Source: an uncultured Sulfolobales archaeon
Lineage (GTDB): Archaea > Thermoproteota > Thermoprotei_A > Sulfolobales > NBVN01
Direction of reading: 5' to 3'
Assembly (NCBI GenBank): GCA_937949785.1
Contig: CALEDH010000002.1
Coordinates: forward strand, 1-58,869
Length of the DNA stretch: 58,869 nucleotides
Every line of letters starts with the position of its first letter. The first letter of the stretch is position 1. The notes under the pieces were generated by a model. It saw nothing but the letters and a program-made list of their open reading frames with translations, was not told where the DNA came from and searched no databases. The position numbers were made by a program, and so were the translations under genes. This document shows, piece after piece, positions 36,069 to 44,558 of this stretch.

Positions 36069-36438
36069 AGGCCCTCACCCCTAGCAACTCATAGTTAATG
36101 CTGAACCCCTCTAGAACTCCCTTAAATTCTTGAGCGTCACCGCTAACTAAGGCTATCATAGATTCATTACGATATAATTTAATTATCTTAACGAGATCGT
36201 CGACAGTAGAACCCCAGTACCTAACTACTAAGGAGTAAGGGAACGTTGATGAGAGGACCGTTCTTAACTTCTCAAGGTATGTAGGCCTCCCTTCAGATGA
36301 TATTACATGGAGTACGAGTTTCCTAACATTATTATGGATCATTACCTCGTTAACCTTATTTATCACTTCATCGTTTAAGTAGTCATAATTAAGTATTAGT
36401 ATTACGTGGTAGGCGCCTCTCTCAATCGCTAAACACAT
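36061..36438 (-). CDS. Small alpha/beta protein of the radical SAM operon
   Basis: 125 residues with alternating strands and helices (YHVILILNYDYL, VRKLVLHVISSEG, YSLVVRYWGSTVDDLVKIIKLY, MIALVSGDAQEF), reminiscent of UspA-like or Rossmann folds but without a firm family match. It is first in the operon and overlaps the radical SAM gene by 8 nt. The GTTCTGA-type palindrome lies 12 nt before its ATG. Confidence 0.6.
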   Translation of the reverse strand: MCLAIERGAYHVILILNYDYLNDEVINKVNEVMIHNNVRKLVLHVISSEGRPTYLEKLRTVLSSTFPYSLVVRYWGSTVDDLVKIIKLYRNESMIALVSGDAQEFKGVLEGFSINYELLGVRAYA

Positions 36439-36449
36439 CCATCATCCCC

Positions 36450-36469
36450 AGTTCTGAATATTCTGAACT
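36450..36469. promoter_or_regulatory. Imperfect palindrome AGTTCtGAATATTCtGAACT
   Basis: A 20-bp near-palindrome (two T-T mismatches) 12 bp upstream of the radical SAM operon's first codon. It contains both gttctga and attctgaact, the same half-site words found in the second palindrome at 36551 and in the dispersed motif. Confidence 0.5.
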
Positions 36470-36550
36470 CTAAGAACTTATTTTCTTCATACCTATTAAG
36501 CTTTTATAGCAAATTTATTATTCTCATAAATCGTATTAATTACAGGGATT

Positions 36551-36566
36551 GTTCTGAGCTCAGAAC
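36551..36566. promoter_or_regulatory. Perfect palindrome GTTCTGAGCTCAGAAC at the CBS gene start
   Basis: A perfect 16-bp palindrome that overlaps the proposed CTG start and expected transcription start of the four-CBS gene. A TATA-like cataaatc lies about 26 nt upstream. It shares the GTTCTGA half-site with the near-palindrome 100 bp away, suggesting one regulator controls both divergent units. Confidence 0.6.
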
Positions 36567-37696
36567 TCCGTATTAGGATTTATGAAATAGCTGCAGAGCC
36601 TCCGGTAATTGCTAGGCCAGATATGAGTATAGGGGATGTACTGCCTAAGATGAGAGACCTAAGAGTTAGGGTTGTACCAGTAGTTAGTGGTAGTAGGTTA
36701 GTCGGCGTTTTAAGTTATAGGGATATTTTAATGAGCGGTGCTGGTAGGATGACTAAGGTCAGGAGTATTATGAGTCAACCCTACGGTGTTGATGTGATGG
36801 GCAGTATCGATGATGCGGTCTCTAAGTTCGTGCTTTGGAAGGCTAAGGCCTTACCAGTGGTAGGTAAGGGTAACGAACTAGCTGGATATTTAAGTAGATA
36901 TGATCTAATAAATTTTCTACTGAGGAACGGTTTAATGCCAAGTAAGTATGTTGAGGACGTTATGACTACCCCCCCAACAACTATTAGGGACGATGAGTCG
37001 TTGGCGAGGGCTAGGTGGTTAATGCTTAGAAACGGTATTTCAAGGCTCCCAGTCATCGATAGTTCAGATAATATTGACGGGGTTATATCAATGACAGACA
37101 TAGTTGAGAGGATTTACTTTATAAGGCTGACACGTAGGAGAGGTTTCGAGCAGTTTGAGGAGGAATTCCTCGCAGCCCCTGTTAAGGACTTCATGTCCTC
37201 ACCACCTATATGTTCTTCAGTAGGTGATTCACTTGAAAGTGTTGCTAGGACCTTAGCTGAGAGGAGGGTTACAGGATTACCAGTAGTTAAGGGGTCTAAG
37301 GTAGTAGGGGTTGTAAGTGGTATTGACGTTCTTAAAGCATATGCAGAACAGCTAATATCTAAGAAGTTAATAGAAGCTAAGATCCCTGAATCGTTAAGGG
37401 TTGATGAGCTAAGTAAGTCACAGGTTGAGACTCTTGTGAATGAGTACTTATCAGATATTAGGAGGATTGTAAACGTGATAAACTTTAGGGTGAGTGTTAA
37501 GGAGGAAAGTAAGGGCGGTAGGAAGAGATACGTCATTAGGTCTAAGCTAACTACTAATCTAGGAGTTATGACTACTGAGGGAGTTGGTTGGGACTTACTA
37601 TCCTCGCTTAGGGATTCACTAGAGAAGTTGGAGGAGAGGGTTAAGAAGAGCGTATCTAGAGTTAGAGAGGTTAGGAGGAAAGCTAAGCCTAAATAA
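36554..37696 (+). CDS. Four-CBS-domain protein with an HPF-like C-terminal domain
   Basis: The first ATG (36623) would cut into the first CBS domain. The frame is open upstream and reads SSELRIRIYEIAAEPPVIARPD, completing that domain; CTG at 36554 is the best start (MSSELR...). About 380 residues: four CBS motifs (IAAEPP..., IMSQPY..., VMTTPP..., FMSSPP...) form two adenine-nucleotide-binding Bateman modules. The last 100 residues (INFRVSVKEES, RYVIRSKLTTNLGVM, then a long helix LSSLRDSLEKLEERVKK) look like the beta-beta-alpha fold of ribosome hibernation factors. It could couple energy charge to ribosome state (inference). Confidence 0.75.
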   Translation: MSSELRIRIYEIAAEPPVIARPDMSIGDVLPKMRDLRVRVVPVVSGSRLVGVLSYRDILMSGAGRMTKVRSIMSQPYGVDVMGSIDDAVSKFVLWKAKALPVVGKGNELAGYLSRYDLINFLLRNGLMPSKYVEDVMTTPPTTIRDDESLARARWLMLRNGISRLPVIDSSDNIDGVISMTDIVERIYFIRLTRRRGFEQFEEEFLAAPVKDFMSSPPICSSVGDSLESVARTLAERRVTGLPVVKGSKVVGVVSGIDVLKAYAEQLISKKLIEAKIPESLRVDELSKSQVETLVNEYLSDIRRIVNVINFRVSVKEESKGGRKRYVIRSKLTTNLGVMTTEGVGWDLLSSLRDSLEKLEERVKKSVSRVREVRRKAKPK

Positions 37697-37763
37697 CTTA
37701 AAAATTAATACGTGTTTAACATTTTTAACCCCAACTTAACTAAAGAATTTCGTGATACTATAG

Positions 37764-38912
37764 ATGAGTAAAGACTTACTCACCCTATACTTAACCACGT
37801 TATACTTCTTCATACTTACATGGGCTATAGTACCGGTAATTCCGAGGTATGTCATGAGTTTGGGAGGGGACCCGACGACTATAGGCTTAGTTATGTCTGC
37901 AGCACCTCTAGCAACAGTGATGACTAGAATATTCTTCAGCATAGTTTCAGACCTACGTTCAAGGGTCTTCATGATGAGGTTAGGTATGCTATTATTAGGT
38001 ACTAGTTACTTAGTGCTGTACATATCAGTAGATGTTAGTGGGTTAGTAGTGGGGAGATTACTTCAAGGACTTTCCATAGCGTCTTTCATACCACCTTCAA
38101 TAGCATACGTAGTGGATATAGCGCATTACGGAGTGGTTGGTAGGGCTTTAGGCACTAGGGCGTTAATGGTGAGTATAGGTTATATGTTAGGGCCGTTCGT
38201 AGGTGGGTTAATCTCAGAATTCCTAGGTTATAAGGCGTTGTTCATCATAGCGTCGGTAGCGGCATTCATCGCTGTCCCTACGATTAGGTTAGGTGATTTA
38301 AGCAGGCGTAACTATACGTTCTCAACGATGTTTAAGGAGGTATTTAAAGTCATCACATGTAGGGGGTTCATCATACTGTTCACATCAGCAACCTTTCAGA
38401 CAGTAATTCTAGCGTCTGTGATTCCGTTCTTATCATCATATCTTAAGCTTATGGGATTCTCAGACTATGATGCAGGTGTGATCAGCTCAGCTTATGGCTT
38501 GGCCGGACTCCTCAGTAGGTTGGTTATGAACTTCTTCACAGATAGGAGTATGGTGAAGCTAGCCCTATCCGGACTATCAGTAGATATAGTTGGGGTAATC
38601 ACACTTAGTTACTACCCGCTACCACCATCGGCATTCATCCCAGTACTATTAATAGGTTTCGGCGACGGTATTTTCGTACCAGCTCTTCAGGCTCTAGTAT
38701 TCATCAGCTCTAAAACCGGATTACGTAGCGTTTTATCAGGGATCTACGCAACTTCCTGGGATATAGGTATGTTGGTAGGACCTTTAATAGCTGGTTACCT
38801 AATAACTACGACTAATGATTACCTACTTACGTTTAGATACCTAACATCGTTCACAGCTGTATCAGTAACCATACTTACTTACTGGAGGATACGTATTAAG
38901 CAATATGTTTAA
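37764..38912 (+). CDS. MFS transporter
   Basis: 382 residues, about 12 helices, with the MFS loop motif between helices 2 and 3 (SIVSDLRSRVFMMRLGM) and a second-half counterpart (NFFTDRSMVKLALSG). Probably a proton-driven exporter; substrate unknown. Its stop overlaps the E1-like gene by 8 nt, so both are in one transcript. Confidence 0.78.
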   Translation: MSKDLLTLYLTTLYFFILTWAIVPVIPRYVMSLGGDPTTIGLVMSAAPLATVMTRIFFSIVSDLRSRVFMMRLGMLLLGTSYLVLYISVDVSGLVVGRLLQGLSIASFIPPSIAYVVDIAHYGVVGRALGTRALMVSIGYMLGPFVGGLISEFLGYKALFIIASVAAFIAVPTIRLGDLSRRNYTFSTMFKEVFKVITCRGFIILFTSATFQTVILASVIPFLSSYLKLMGFSDYDAGVISSAYGLAGLLSRLVMNFFTDRSMVKLALSGLSVDIVGVITLSYYPLPPSAFIPVLLIGFGDGIFVPALQALVFISSKTGLRSVLSGIYATSWDIGMLVGPLIAGYLITTTNDYLLTFRYLTSFTAVSVTILTYWRIRIKQYV

Positions 38913-39681
38913 AGCAGCGATTACTTCAGTATATAGGGGGCTCTATTTGAGTGAGTTAAAGCCTTCAGAACTTGAACGTTATGATAGGCAGATAAGGCTT
39001 TTCGGTGTTGAAGGACAGCTTAAGCTGAAGAATTCTAAGGTATTAGTAGTAGGTGTTGGAGGTCTTGGATGTCCAGCACTGATATACTTAACCGCTGCAG
39101 GTGTTGGTAAGATACTCTTCATAGATTCTGAAAACGCAGAGCTAAGTAATTTGAATAGGCAGATACTTCATTGGAGTGATGACATAGGAACTCCGAAGGT
39201 GGTATCAGCTGTTAAGAAGTTAAGGGCTTTAAACCCGGAGGTAGAGGTAGAGGGAATTAAAGATTACGCTGATGAGGAATTATTAGATTCTCTAATAGCT
39301 AAGGTCGACCTAGTTATTGACGGCCTCGATAATTGGAGCACTAGGTTCTTAGTAAATAGGATCTGTGTAAAGCATAGGAAGCCCTTCATACATGGTGGTA
39401 TAATGGGGCTCTACGGCCAACTACTCGTAGTGGTCCCAGGTAAAACGCCATGCCTACAATGTATAATACCTAAGAAGCCTCAGGAAGTAAGGCCTTTCCC
39501 AGTATTAGGTACGACGCCGGGTACTATAGCAATGCTTCAAGTAACTGAGGCTGTTAAGTTATTAACGGGTTATGGTGAGCCGTCGTTAGGGAAGCTAATA
39601 ATCTACGACGGATACTCCATGAGTTTTACAGAGGTTAAGGTCTCAAGGAGGTCTGACTGCCCGATATGTGGGACGCTCTAA
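38905..39681 (+). CDS. ThiF/MoeB/HesA-family E1-like adenylyltransferase
   Basis: 258 residues. The nucleotide-binding VVGVGGLGCPALIYLTAAGVG (about 48-68), DSENAELSNLNRQ with the Arg finger, DGLDNWSTRF, and two zinc pairs (CLQC and the terminal CPIC) are intact. It would adenylate the C-terminal Gly-Gly of a ubiquitin-like sulfur carrier (ThiS/MoaD/SAMP) for molybdopterin, thiamine, tRNA thiolation or protein tagging. No sulfur-carrier gene is adjacent, so the pathway cannot be chosen. Confidence 0.88.
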   Translation: MFKAAITSVYRGLYLSELKPSELERYDRQIRLFGVEGQLKLKNSKVLVVGVGGLGCPALIYLTAAGVGKILFIDSENAELSNLNRQILHWSDDIGTPKVVSAVKKLRALNPEVEVEGIKDYADEELLDSLIAKVDLVIDGLDNWSTRFLVNRICVKHRKPFIHGGIMGLYGQLLVVVPGKTPCLQCIIPKKPQEVRPFPVLGTTPGTIAMLQVTEAVKLLTGYGEPSLGKLIIYDGYSMSFTEVKVSRRSDCPICGTL

Positions 39682-39757
39682 CTACTTAGGATAGCTCAGC
39701 TAAGTACTTCTCCACCTCCTAGGTTTTAAGAATTAAAATATTAGCAGTAAGTAAGAG

Positions 39758-41095
39758 TTGGTGGTCAAAATATTAAAGTACACTGAGAAGGCGGTTAAAG
39801 TATTCTTAGAGACCGGTACACGGTTTCCGAGAAGGGTTTTATGGGCCATGGGATTAGTGAAATACTCTGCTGCTAAGGCTAACGTAGATTTAGGCCTACT
39901 TAAACCGTCTATTGGGGAGGCTATTTGTAAAGCGTCTTTAGAACTTGCTGAAGGCCTACATGATAGTGAGGTCATCGTAGATGTTTTTCAGACAGGGTCT
40001 GCTACTGGGTTAAACATTAACGTGAATGAAGTCATAGCTATGAGGGCTTCTGAAATATGTGGGTGTGATGTCCATCCCTACGACCACGTCAACATGTGTC
40101 AATCTACTAATGATGTAGTTACCTCAGCTATTAGAATATCGGCTAGCGCTGATATAGGAGAAAATCTTGAACCAACTTTAAATGAGTTCATACAGAGTTT
40201 AGAGGAGTTAGTGGGTAAGGTAGGACATGTAATAAAGCCTGGTAGGACTCATCTCAGAGACGCGCTACCCATAACCATGGGTTTAGAGTTTAAAGCGTTC
40301 TTAGATGCGTTCAAACATGACTTAATGCTGATTAAGAGTGTAGGGGAGTATGTTAAGGAAATACCGTTAGGGGGTACGGCTGTAGGTACTGGAATTAATG
40401 CGCATCCAGACTTCCCTAAACTAGCTGTAGAGCACTTAAGAAATCTAACTAAGATCGATGTAAGGCTCAGCGAAGTTAAGACTAGAGGTATGAGGTTGTT
40501 AAGTGATTTAGTAGCTTTAAGCAGTTCTTTAAGGGTGTTAGCCCTCGACATATTCAGGTTATGCCAGGACTTAAGACTTATGTACTCAGGTCCTAACACA
40601 TGTATTAACGAAGTAGAAATACCGCAGGAAGTCCCAGGTAGTAGTATAATGCCGGGGAAGGAAAACCCTGTGACCGTAGAGGCAGCAATGCTTGCAGCAG
40701 CTCAAGTAATAGGTTTAGACCACTCTAACAACATAGCTGGTATGTTAGGAGAGTTTGAGTTAAGTATGGGTATACCACTCATAGCGTATAACATACATAC
40801 TCAGATAGCATTACTAACCGAAGCTATGAGGAAGTTAAATACCTACGTAATTAAGAAATTAACGCCGAATGCTGATAGAGCACGTGAATTAGCTGAGCGC
40901 AGTCAGGCATTAATAACGGTGATAACACCTTTAATAGGGTATGATAAAGCTGCTATACTTGTTAAGGGTTTAAAAGAAGATAGGAGGTTAGGTGAGATAC
41001 TTAAGGAATTAGGATTAAAGGATGAAGAAATAGCTGAACTTACAGACCTCAACATGTTAGTAAGGCCCGGAATACTAGCCAAAAAGAAAGGGTAA
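39758..41095 (+). CDS. fumC: Class II fumarate hydratase
   Basis: 445 residues of the fumarase/aspartase superfamily. VNMCQSTNDVVTSAIRI, the TRTHL-like GRTHLRDALPITMG, GGTAVGTGINAHP and the signature GSSIMPGKENPVTVEA are present; the signature carries Glu where many enzymes have Val or Thr. Interconverts fumarate and malate in the citric acid cycle. TTG 39758 or GTG 39761 is the start, about 30 nt after a TATA-like tttaagaattaaaa. Aspartate ammonia-lyase is the main alternative. Confidence 0.85.
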   Translation: MVVKILKYTEKAVKVFLETGTRFPRRVLWAMGLVKYSAAKANVDLGLLKPSIGEAICKASLELAEGLHDSEVIVDVFQTGSATGLNINVNEVIAMRASEICGCDVHPYDHVNMCQSTNDVVTSAIRISASADIGENLEPTLNEFIQSLEELVGKVGHVIKPGRTHLRDALPITMGLEFKAFLDAFKHDLMLIKSVGEYVKEIPLGGTAVGTGINAHPDFPKLAVEHLRNLTKIDVRLSEVKTRGMRLLSDLVALSSSLRVLALDIFRLCQDLRLMYSGPNTCINEVEIPQEVPGSSIMPGKENPVTVEAAMLAAAQVIGLDHSNNIAGMLGEFELSMGIPLIAYNIHTQIALLTEAMRKLNTYVIKKLTPNADRARELAERSQALITVITPLIGYDKAAILVKGLKEDRRLGEILKELGLKDEEIAELTDLNMLVRPGILAKKKG

Positions 41096-41112
41096 ATTTC
41101 TAAAAAGGCTTT

Positions 41113-41126
41113 CACCGCAAACGGTG
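41113..41126. terminator. Short hairpin after fumC
   Basis: Perfect CACCG/CGGTG stem with a CAAA loop, 17 nt after the fumarase stop codon. No strong T-run follows; it may mark the 3' end or be incidental. Confidence 0.3.
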
Positions 41127-41267
41127 GGAACAGCTCATCGAAGAGTTTAAGGTGCATCCGCTTAGCTTTCCTAACTAGTTATACGTTACGCGCACCTAGA
41201 CTAACATCATGACATGGATAACACGCATAAGATATATACGTGGTGCAGAACGCTGACTAGACTAACC

Positions 41268-41924
41268 TTACTCCCTTTCTTTATTACCTAGTCTGCTATA
41301 TAATTTATTGATTAATTTGTAAGTAGGCCTTACAACCCCCTCCTTAGCTTCAACCATTACGTAAATAATGTTCTTAGACCTAAAGATGGAGAGTTGTATA
41401 AGATTTAAATTAAGACCTCCTAACTCGCTTACGATTAAGTCAACATCTCCTTCATCTTGATAGTATACTACGTAGTGATTGCCTAATAATTCGATCTTCT
41501 TACTACGCATACTATCTAAGTCCTTTACATCACTCCTTAACCTTGCCTCCAACCTCTTACTACCATACCTTACTAAGTGGAATTCCCTAGGAACCCCATC
41601 TCTGAACTCTACAGCTAGGCTTAAGATGTCCTTCCTTGCCATTAGCTTGGCTATAGGGTAGTAGAGAAGTGAGTGCTTAGGCACTGTTGTTAGGGATGCG
41701 TAAGCGTTTAAAGCTCTCGAAGCCCTACCTAATTTAAACTTAGCCTTAAAACCTACTAAGTATCCAAGCAATTCATAAGTCTTATCAACAGGTTTGAAAG
41801 TATCCTCAAGCTCACCGCTAATAGCCTTTATGAATTTAAGTATCTCCTTACGCTTCTTAAAGTACCAAAGAACCATAGCTACAGCTAATAAACTCATGGA
41901 AACCAATATTACATAATCCAACAT
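41268..41924 (-). CDS. Hypothetical protein with an N-terminal membrane anchor
   Basis: About 218 residues from the ATG at 41924, chosen because taggtgtgata precedes it and a TATA-like cttaaatta (about 41965-41972) predicts a short leader; an upstream start at 41981 is possible. One helix (about 3-22), then a cytosolic basic domain (RKEILKFIKAISGELEDTFKPVDKTYELLGYLVGFKAKFKLG). The later part alternates strands and helices. I do not recognise the family. Confidence 0.62.
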   Translation of the reverse strand: MLDYVILVSMSLLAVAMVLWYFKKRKEILKFIKAISGELEDTFKPVDKTYELLGYLVGFKAKFKLGRASRALNAYASLTTVPKHSLLYYPIAKLMARKDILSLAVEFRDGVPREFHLVRYGSKRLEARLRSDVKDLDSMRSKKIELLGNHYVVYYQDEGDVDLIVSELGGLNLNLIQLSIFRSKNIIYVMVEAKEGVVRPTYKLINKLYSRLGNKERE

Positions 41925-42078
41925 TATCACACCTACATAAAATGTATATGTGAGTAAATAATTTAAGTTACCTCCTACCATTGAGAAAGATTATAGCTTA
42001 TTTACGCGTAGTTAGGGGGAGGACATTCATTAACACTTACAAGTATTGACTCTCCATATAAATAACGGTGATTTCCTA

Positions 42079-42385
42079 TTGAATACTAAAAAATTATTAG
42101 GCATAGCTTTAACAGCATCGGGAATTCTGCTGTATGTCTATGTAATTATTGATGGAGCTATGAAGGGCAGTATCGGTGTTAAAGGTGGTTTAGAACTCAC
42201 TCAGAAACATTAAAACAATACTAAGCAATAATGTATTAAGTGTTAAAGGTGGTTTAGAACTCACACCGATATTACTGAGTTTAGGGATGTATGCGATACT
42301 TATGGGCCCTGCCCTCTGGCTTGGTGAGGTCCCAATAGCAATTAAGAAATTCATAGAGATTAAAACAGGTAGGAAGCAGGGCTAG
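42079..42385 (+). pseudogene. Small membrane-protein gene upstream of cstA, split by partial duplication
   Basis: A TTG start at 42079 with GGTGAT 6 nt upstream begins a frame LNTKKLLGIALTASGILLYV... that runs to TAA at 42211 after GSIGVKGGLELTQKH. A second frame (42242-42385) repeats VKGGLELT and continues PILLSLGMYAILMGPALWLGEVPIAIKKFIEI to a stop 9 nt before cstA. Joining the halves at the repeat gives an intact protein of about 81 residues with two helices. A 25-bp direct repeat (42176-42200 and 42240-42264) encloses a 39-nt insert; the net 64 nt breaks the frame. Confidence 0.7.
42176..42264 (+). repeat. 25-bp direct repeat flanking a 39-nt insert
   Basis: Two identical copies starting gtgttaaaggtggtt at 42176-42200 and 42240-42264. 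The intervening 39 nt (42201-42239) contain a small inverted repeat acatta/taatgt. The structure accounts for the break of the small gene in front of cstA. Confidence 0.85.
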
Positions 42386-42394
42386 TGATGTACT

Positions 42395-44197
42395 ATGCTT
42401 TCCCTACTAATCTTAGTAATAGTCTTGGCAATTTACGGCACCGCGTTCTTCTTCTACGGCAAGAGACTCCTTGAGCAGAAGGTCGTTAAGGCAGACCCTA
42501 ATAGACTTACACCTGCTTTCGAGAAGTTCGACGGAATCGACTACGTACCTGCTAATAAGTACGTCCTCTACGGACATCACTTTGCATCAATAGCTGGGTC
42601 CGGACCTATAGTAGGGCCTGCGTTAGCCACGGTCTTCGGTTGGTTTATGCCTTTAGTTTGGGTGCTCTTCGGCAACATATTCATCGGCGCAGTACATGAT
42701 TACCTATCAATAATGGCTAGCGTTAGACATGGAGGTCTCTCATTAATTACGATATCTGAGAACGTTATGGGTAGGAAGGCTAGGTACATAGCGATCATCT
42801 ACGTATGGATGGCGTTAGTATTAGTGCTTGCAGCGTTCTTCAGCGTTGCAGCAAGTACCTTTGTCGCAGTCCCTCAGACCGCCTTAATAGCATTCCTCTA
42901 CATGCCTATAGCTCTGTTCTTCGGTATCTCAGTATATAAGTACGGCCTTAGCATCAGGCTTGCCACGCTAATTTCGGTGATTTTGGTGATCATCGCGTTC
43001 ATAACCTCCTTTTACATACCAGTATACTTAACATATGAGGCATGGGTGATAGTACTAGCTGGTTACTCCTTCATAGCTGCTGCACTACCTGTATGGTACT
43101 TACTACAACCTAGGGACTACCTAAACGCTTACATACTGTGGTCATTCGTAGCACTAGCACTTATAGGGGCCTTACTTGTTGGTGGGCTGCCGTTCACCGG
43201 TCCAGCATACACTGACTTCGCCCAACCAGCCAGTATCCTAGGAGCTATGGGCGACCTAGGTAGGGTTAGGGTAGCGTACTTCTGGCCTGTAGTACCCCTA
43301 ATAATAGCATGTGGCGCATTATCCGGATTCCACTCATTAGTCGGTTCTGGGACAACGTCTAAGCAATTATCCAACGAGTTAGATGCGTTGTTGGTCGGAT
43401 ACGGCGGTATGTTAACTGAGGGTGCTGTGTCCTCATTAGCAGTTATAACCCCCATAGCATTTGCATGGGATTTCGCACAGTTAGGAACGATCCTCAACTA
43501 CCCTGTCACAGGGGTATTGGCAAAAGTAGGTATTACTGCACCGACGATAGTTGGATTAGCTGCAGCAGATAGGTTCTACACAGGTTACGCATTACTTCAA
43601 GCAGCTGGGTGGTCAAGGGTCTTCGGACTGGAAAACTTCGAAAACTTCTTCATAGGCTTCAGGGTGTTTGCGGCAACAGCACTGACAGCATTCATACTCA
43701 CAACACTAGATACGACTAATAGGTTAGCGAGGTTTGCTTGGCAGGAACTCTTCGCATGGATTAAGATATCCCCAGGAGCTAAGAAGGCGTTAACTAATAG
43801 GTGGATAGCATCGATAGTCGGTGTGATCATAGGTGTTGCAATGGCATATCCTCAGATCTACGTACCTGAGCTAAGGAGGTCCTTACCAGCATATAATATA
43901 ATATGGCCAGCGTTTTCAGGAACCAACCAACTACTAGCAGCCCTCATGTTAATGACTGCAGCACTATGGGTGTATGCAGTAATTAAGGTTAGAGGCAAGG
44001 TTACGTTGCTAACGTTAGTTCCAGCATTATTCCTATGGCTCACAGTAACCTTAGCACTATTCATATGGATATTCTTCGTGATGCCTTCATTACCGTCAAT
44101 GTATATAGCCCTTGCAGGCTCCTTCATCATAGTAGCGCAGGTACTGAACTTCCTGTTGCTAATATTCTTCATCCAAGGTATTAGGAAATCAAAATAA
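42395..44197 (+). CDS. cstA: CstA family transporter (carbon starvation protein)
   Basis: 600 residues with about 16 helices. Highly conserved family blocks: FDGIDYVPANKYVLYGHHFASIAGSGPIVGPALA (about 45-78), DYLSIMASVRHGG, CGALSGFHSLVGSGTTSKQL and LTTLDTTNRLARF. CstA proteins import peptides or pyruvate. GTGAT and a short gap after the disrupted small gene suggest translation was formerly coupled. The protein itself looks intact. Confidence 0.9.
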   Translation: MLSLLILVIVLAIYGTAFFFYGKRLLEQKVVKADPNRLTPAFEKFDGIDYVPANKYVLYGHHFASIAGSGPIVGPALATVFGWFMPLVWVLFGNIFIGAVHDYLSIMASVRHGGLSLITISENVMGRKARYIAIIYVWMALVLVLAAFFSVAASTFVAVPQTALIAFLYMPIALFFGISVYKYGLSIRLATLISVILVIIAFITSFYIPVYLTYEAWVIVLAGYSFIAAALPVWYLLQPRDYLNAYILWSFVALALIGALLVGGLPFTGPAYTDFAQPASILGAMGDLGRVRVAYFWPVVPLIIACGALSGFHSLVGSGTTSKQLSNELDALLVGYGGMLTEGAVSSLAVITPIAFAWDFAQLGTILNYPVTGVLAKVGITAPTIVGLAAADRFYTGYALLQAAGWSRVFGLENFENFFIGFRVFAATALTAFILTTLDTTNRLARFAWQELFAWIKISPGAKKALTNRWIASIVGVIIGVAMAYPQIYVPELRRSLPAYNIIWPAFSGTNQLLAALMLMTAALWVYAVIKVRGKVTLLTLVPALFLWLTVTLALFIWIFFVMPSLPSMYIALAGSFIIVAQVLNFLLLIFFIQGIRKSK

Positions 44198-44252
44198 AAG
44201 GTAGTTAAATGTTTTTCCCCTTTCTAAATAATATTATTTAAGGTTAGCCGAT

Positions 44253-44558
44253 TTGGAAGCGAAGATAATCCATAATGTAGTAGGTATGTTTAAGGAGTTA
44301 ATTAGCTTTTTAAAGGGTATTCATAAAGCCACTATAGAAAGTAGTGTAGATTCGTTAGAAGTAGAGTGTATCGAGTTAGAGATAGCGTTACTCTATATGG
44401 TATTAGGTTCTTTAGTAGGTATCCTACCACTACCAACTACATTAGCTTTAGAGTTAATACCGTATCTGAAAGACGAGTTTAAGCTGTTAGAGTCCAGAGG
44501 TTTTAGAGGTACTGATATCATAGGTGATTTGATGAAGTCCCTAGGAGGTGAGTGGTAA
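44253..44558 (+). CDS. Small protein coupled to the ArsA-like ATPase
   Basis: 101 residues, all-helical, with a hydrophobic middle (LEIALLYMVLGSLVGILPLPTTLALELIPYL, about 46-76) that could be one membrane helix or a buried helical pair. TTG start. The stop overlaps the ATPase start by 7 nt, implying a stoichiometric partner. Family not recognised; it could be a membrane receptor or adaptor for the ATPase (inference). Confidence 0.62.
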   Translation: MEAKIIHNVVGMFKELISFLKGIHKATIESSVDSLEVECIELEIALLYMVLGSLVGILPLPTTLALELIPYLKDEFKLLESRGFRGTDIIGDLMKSLGGEW

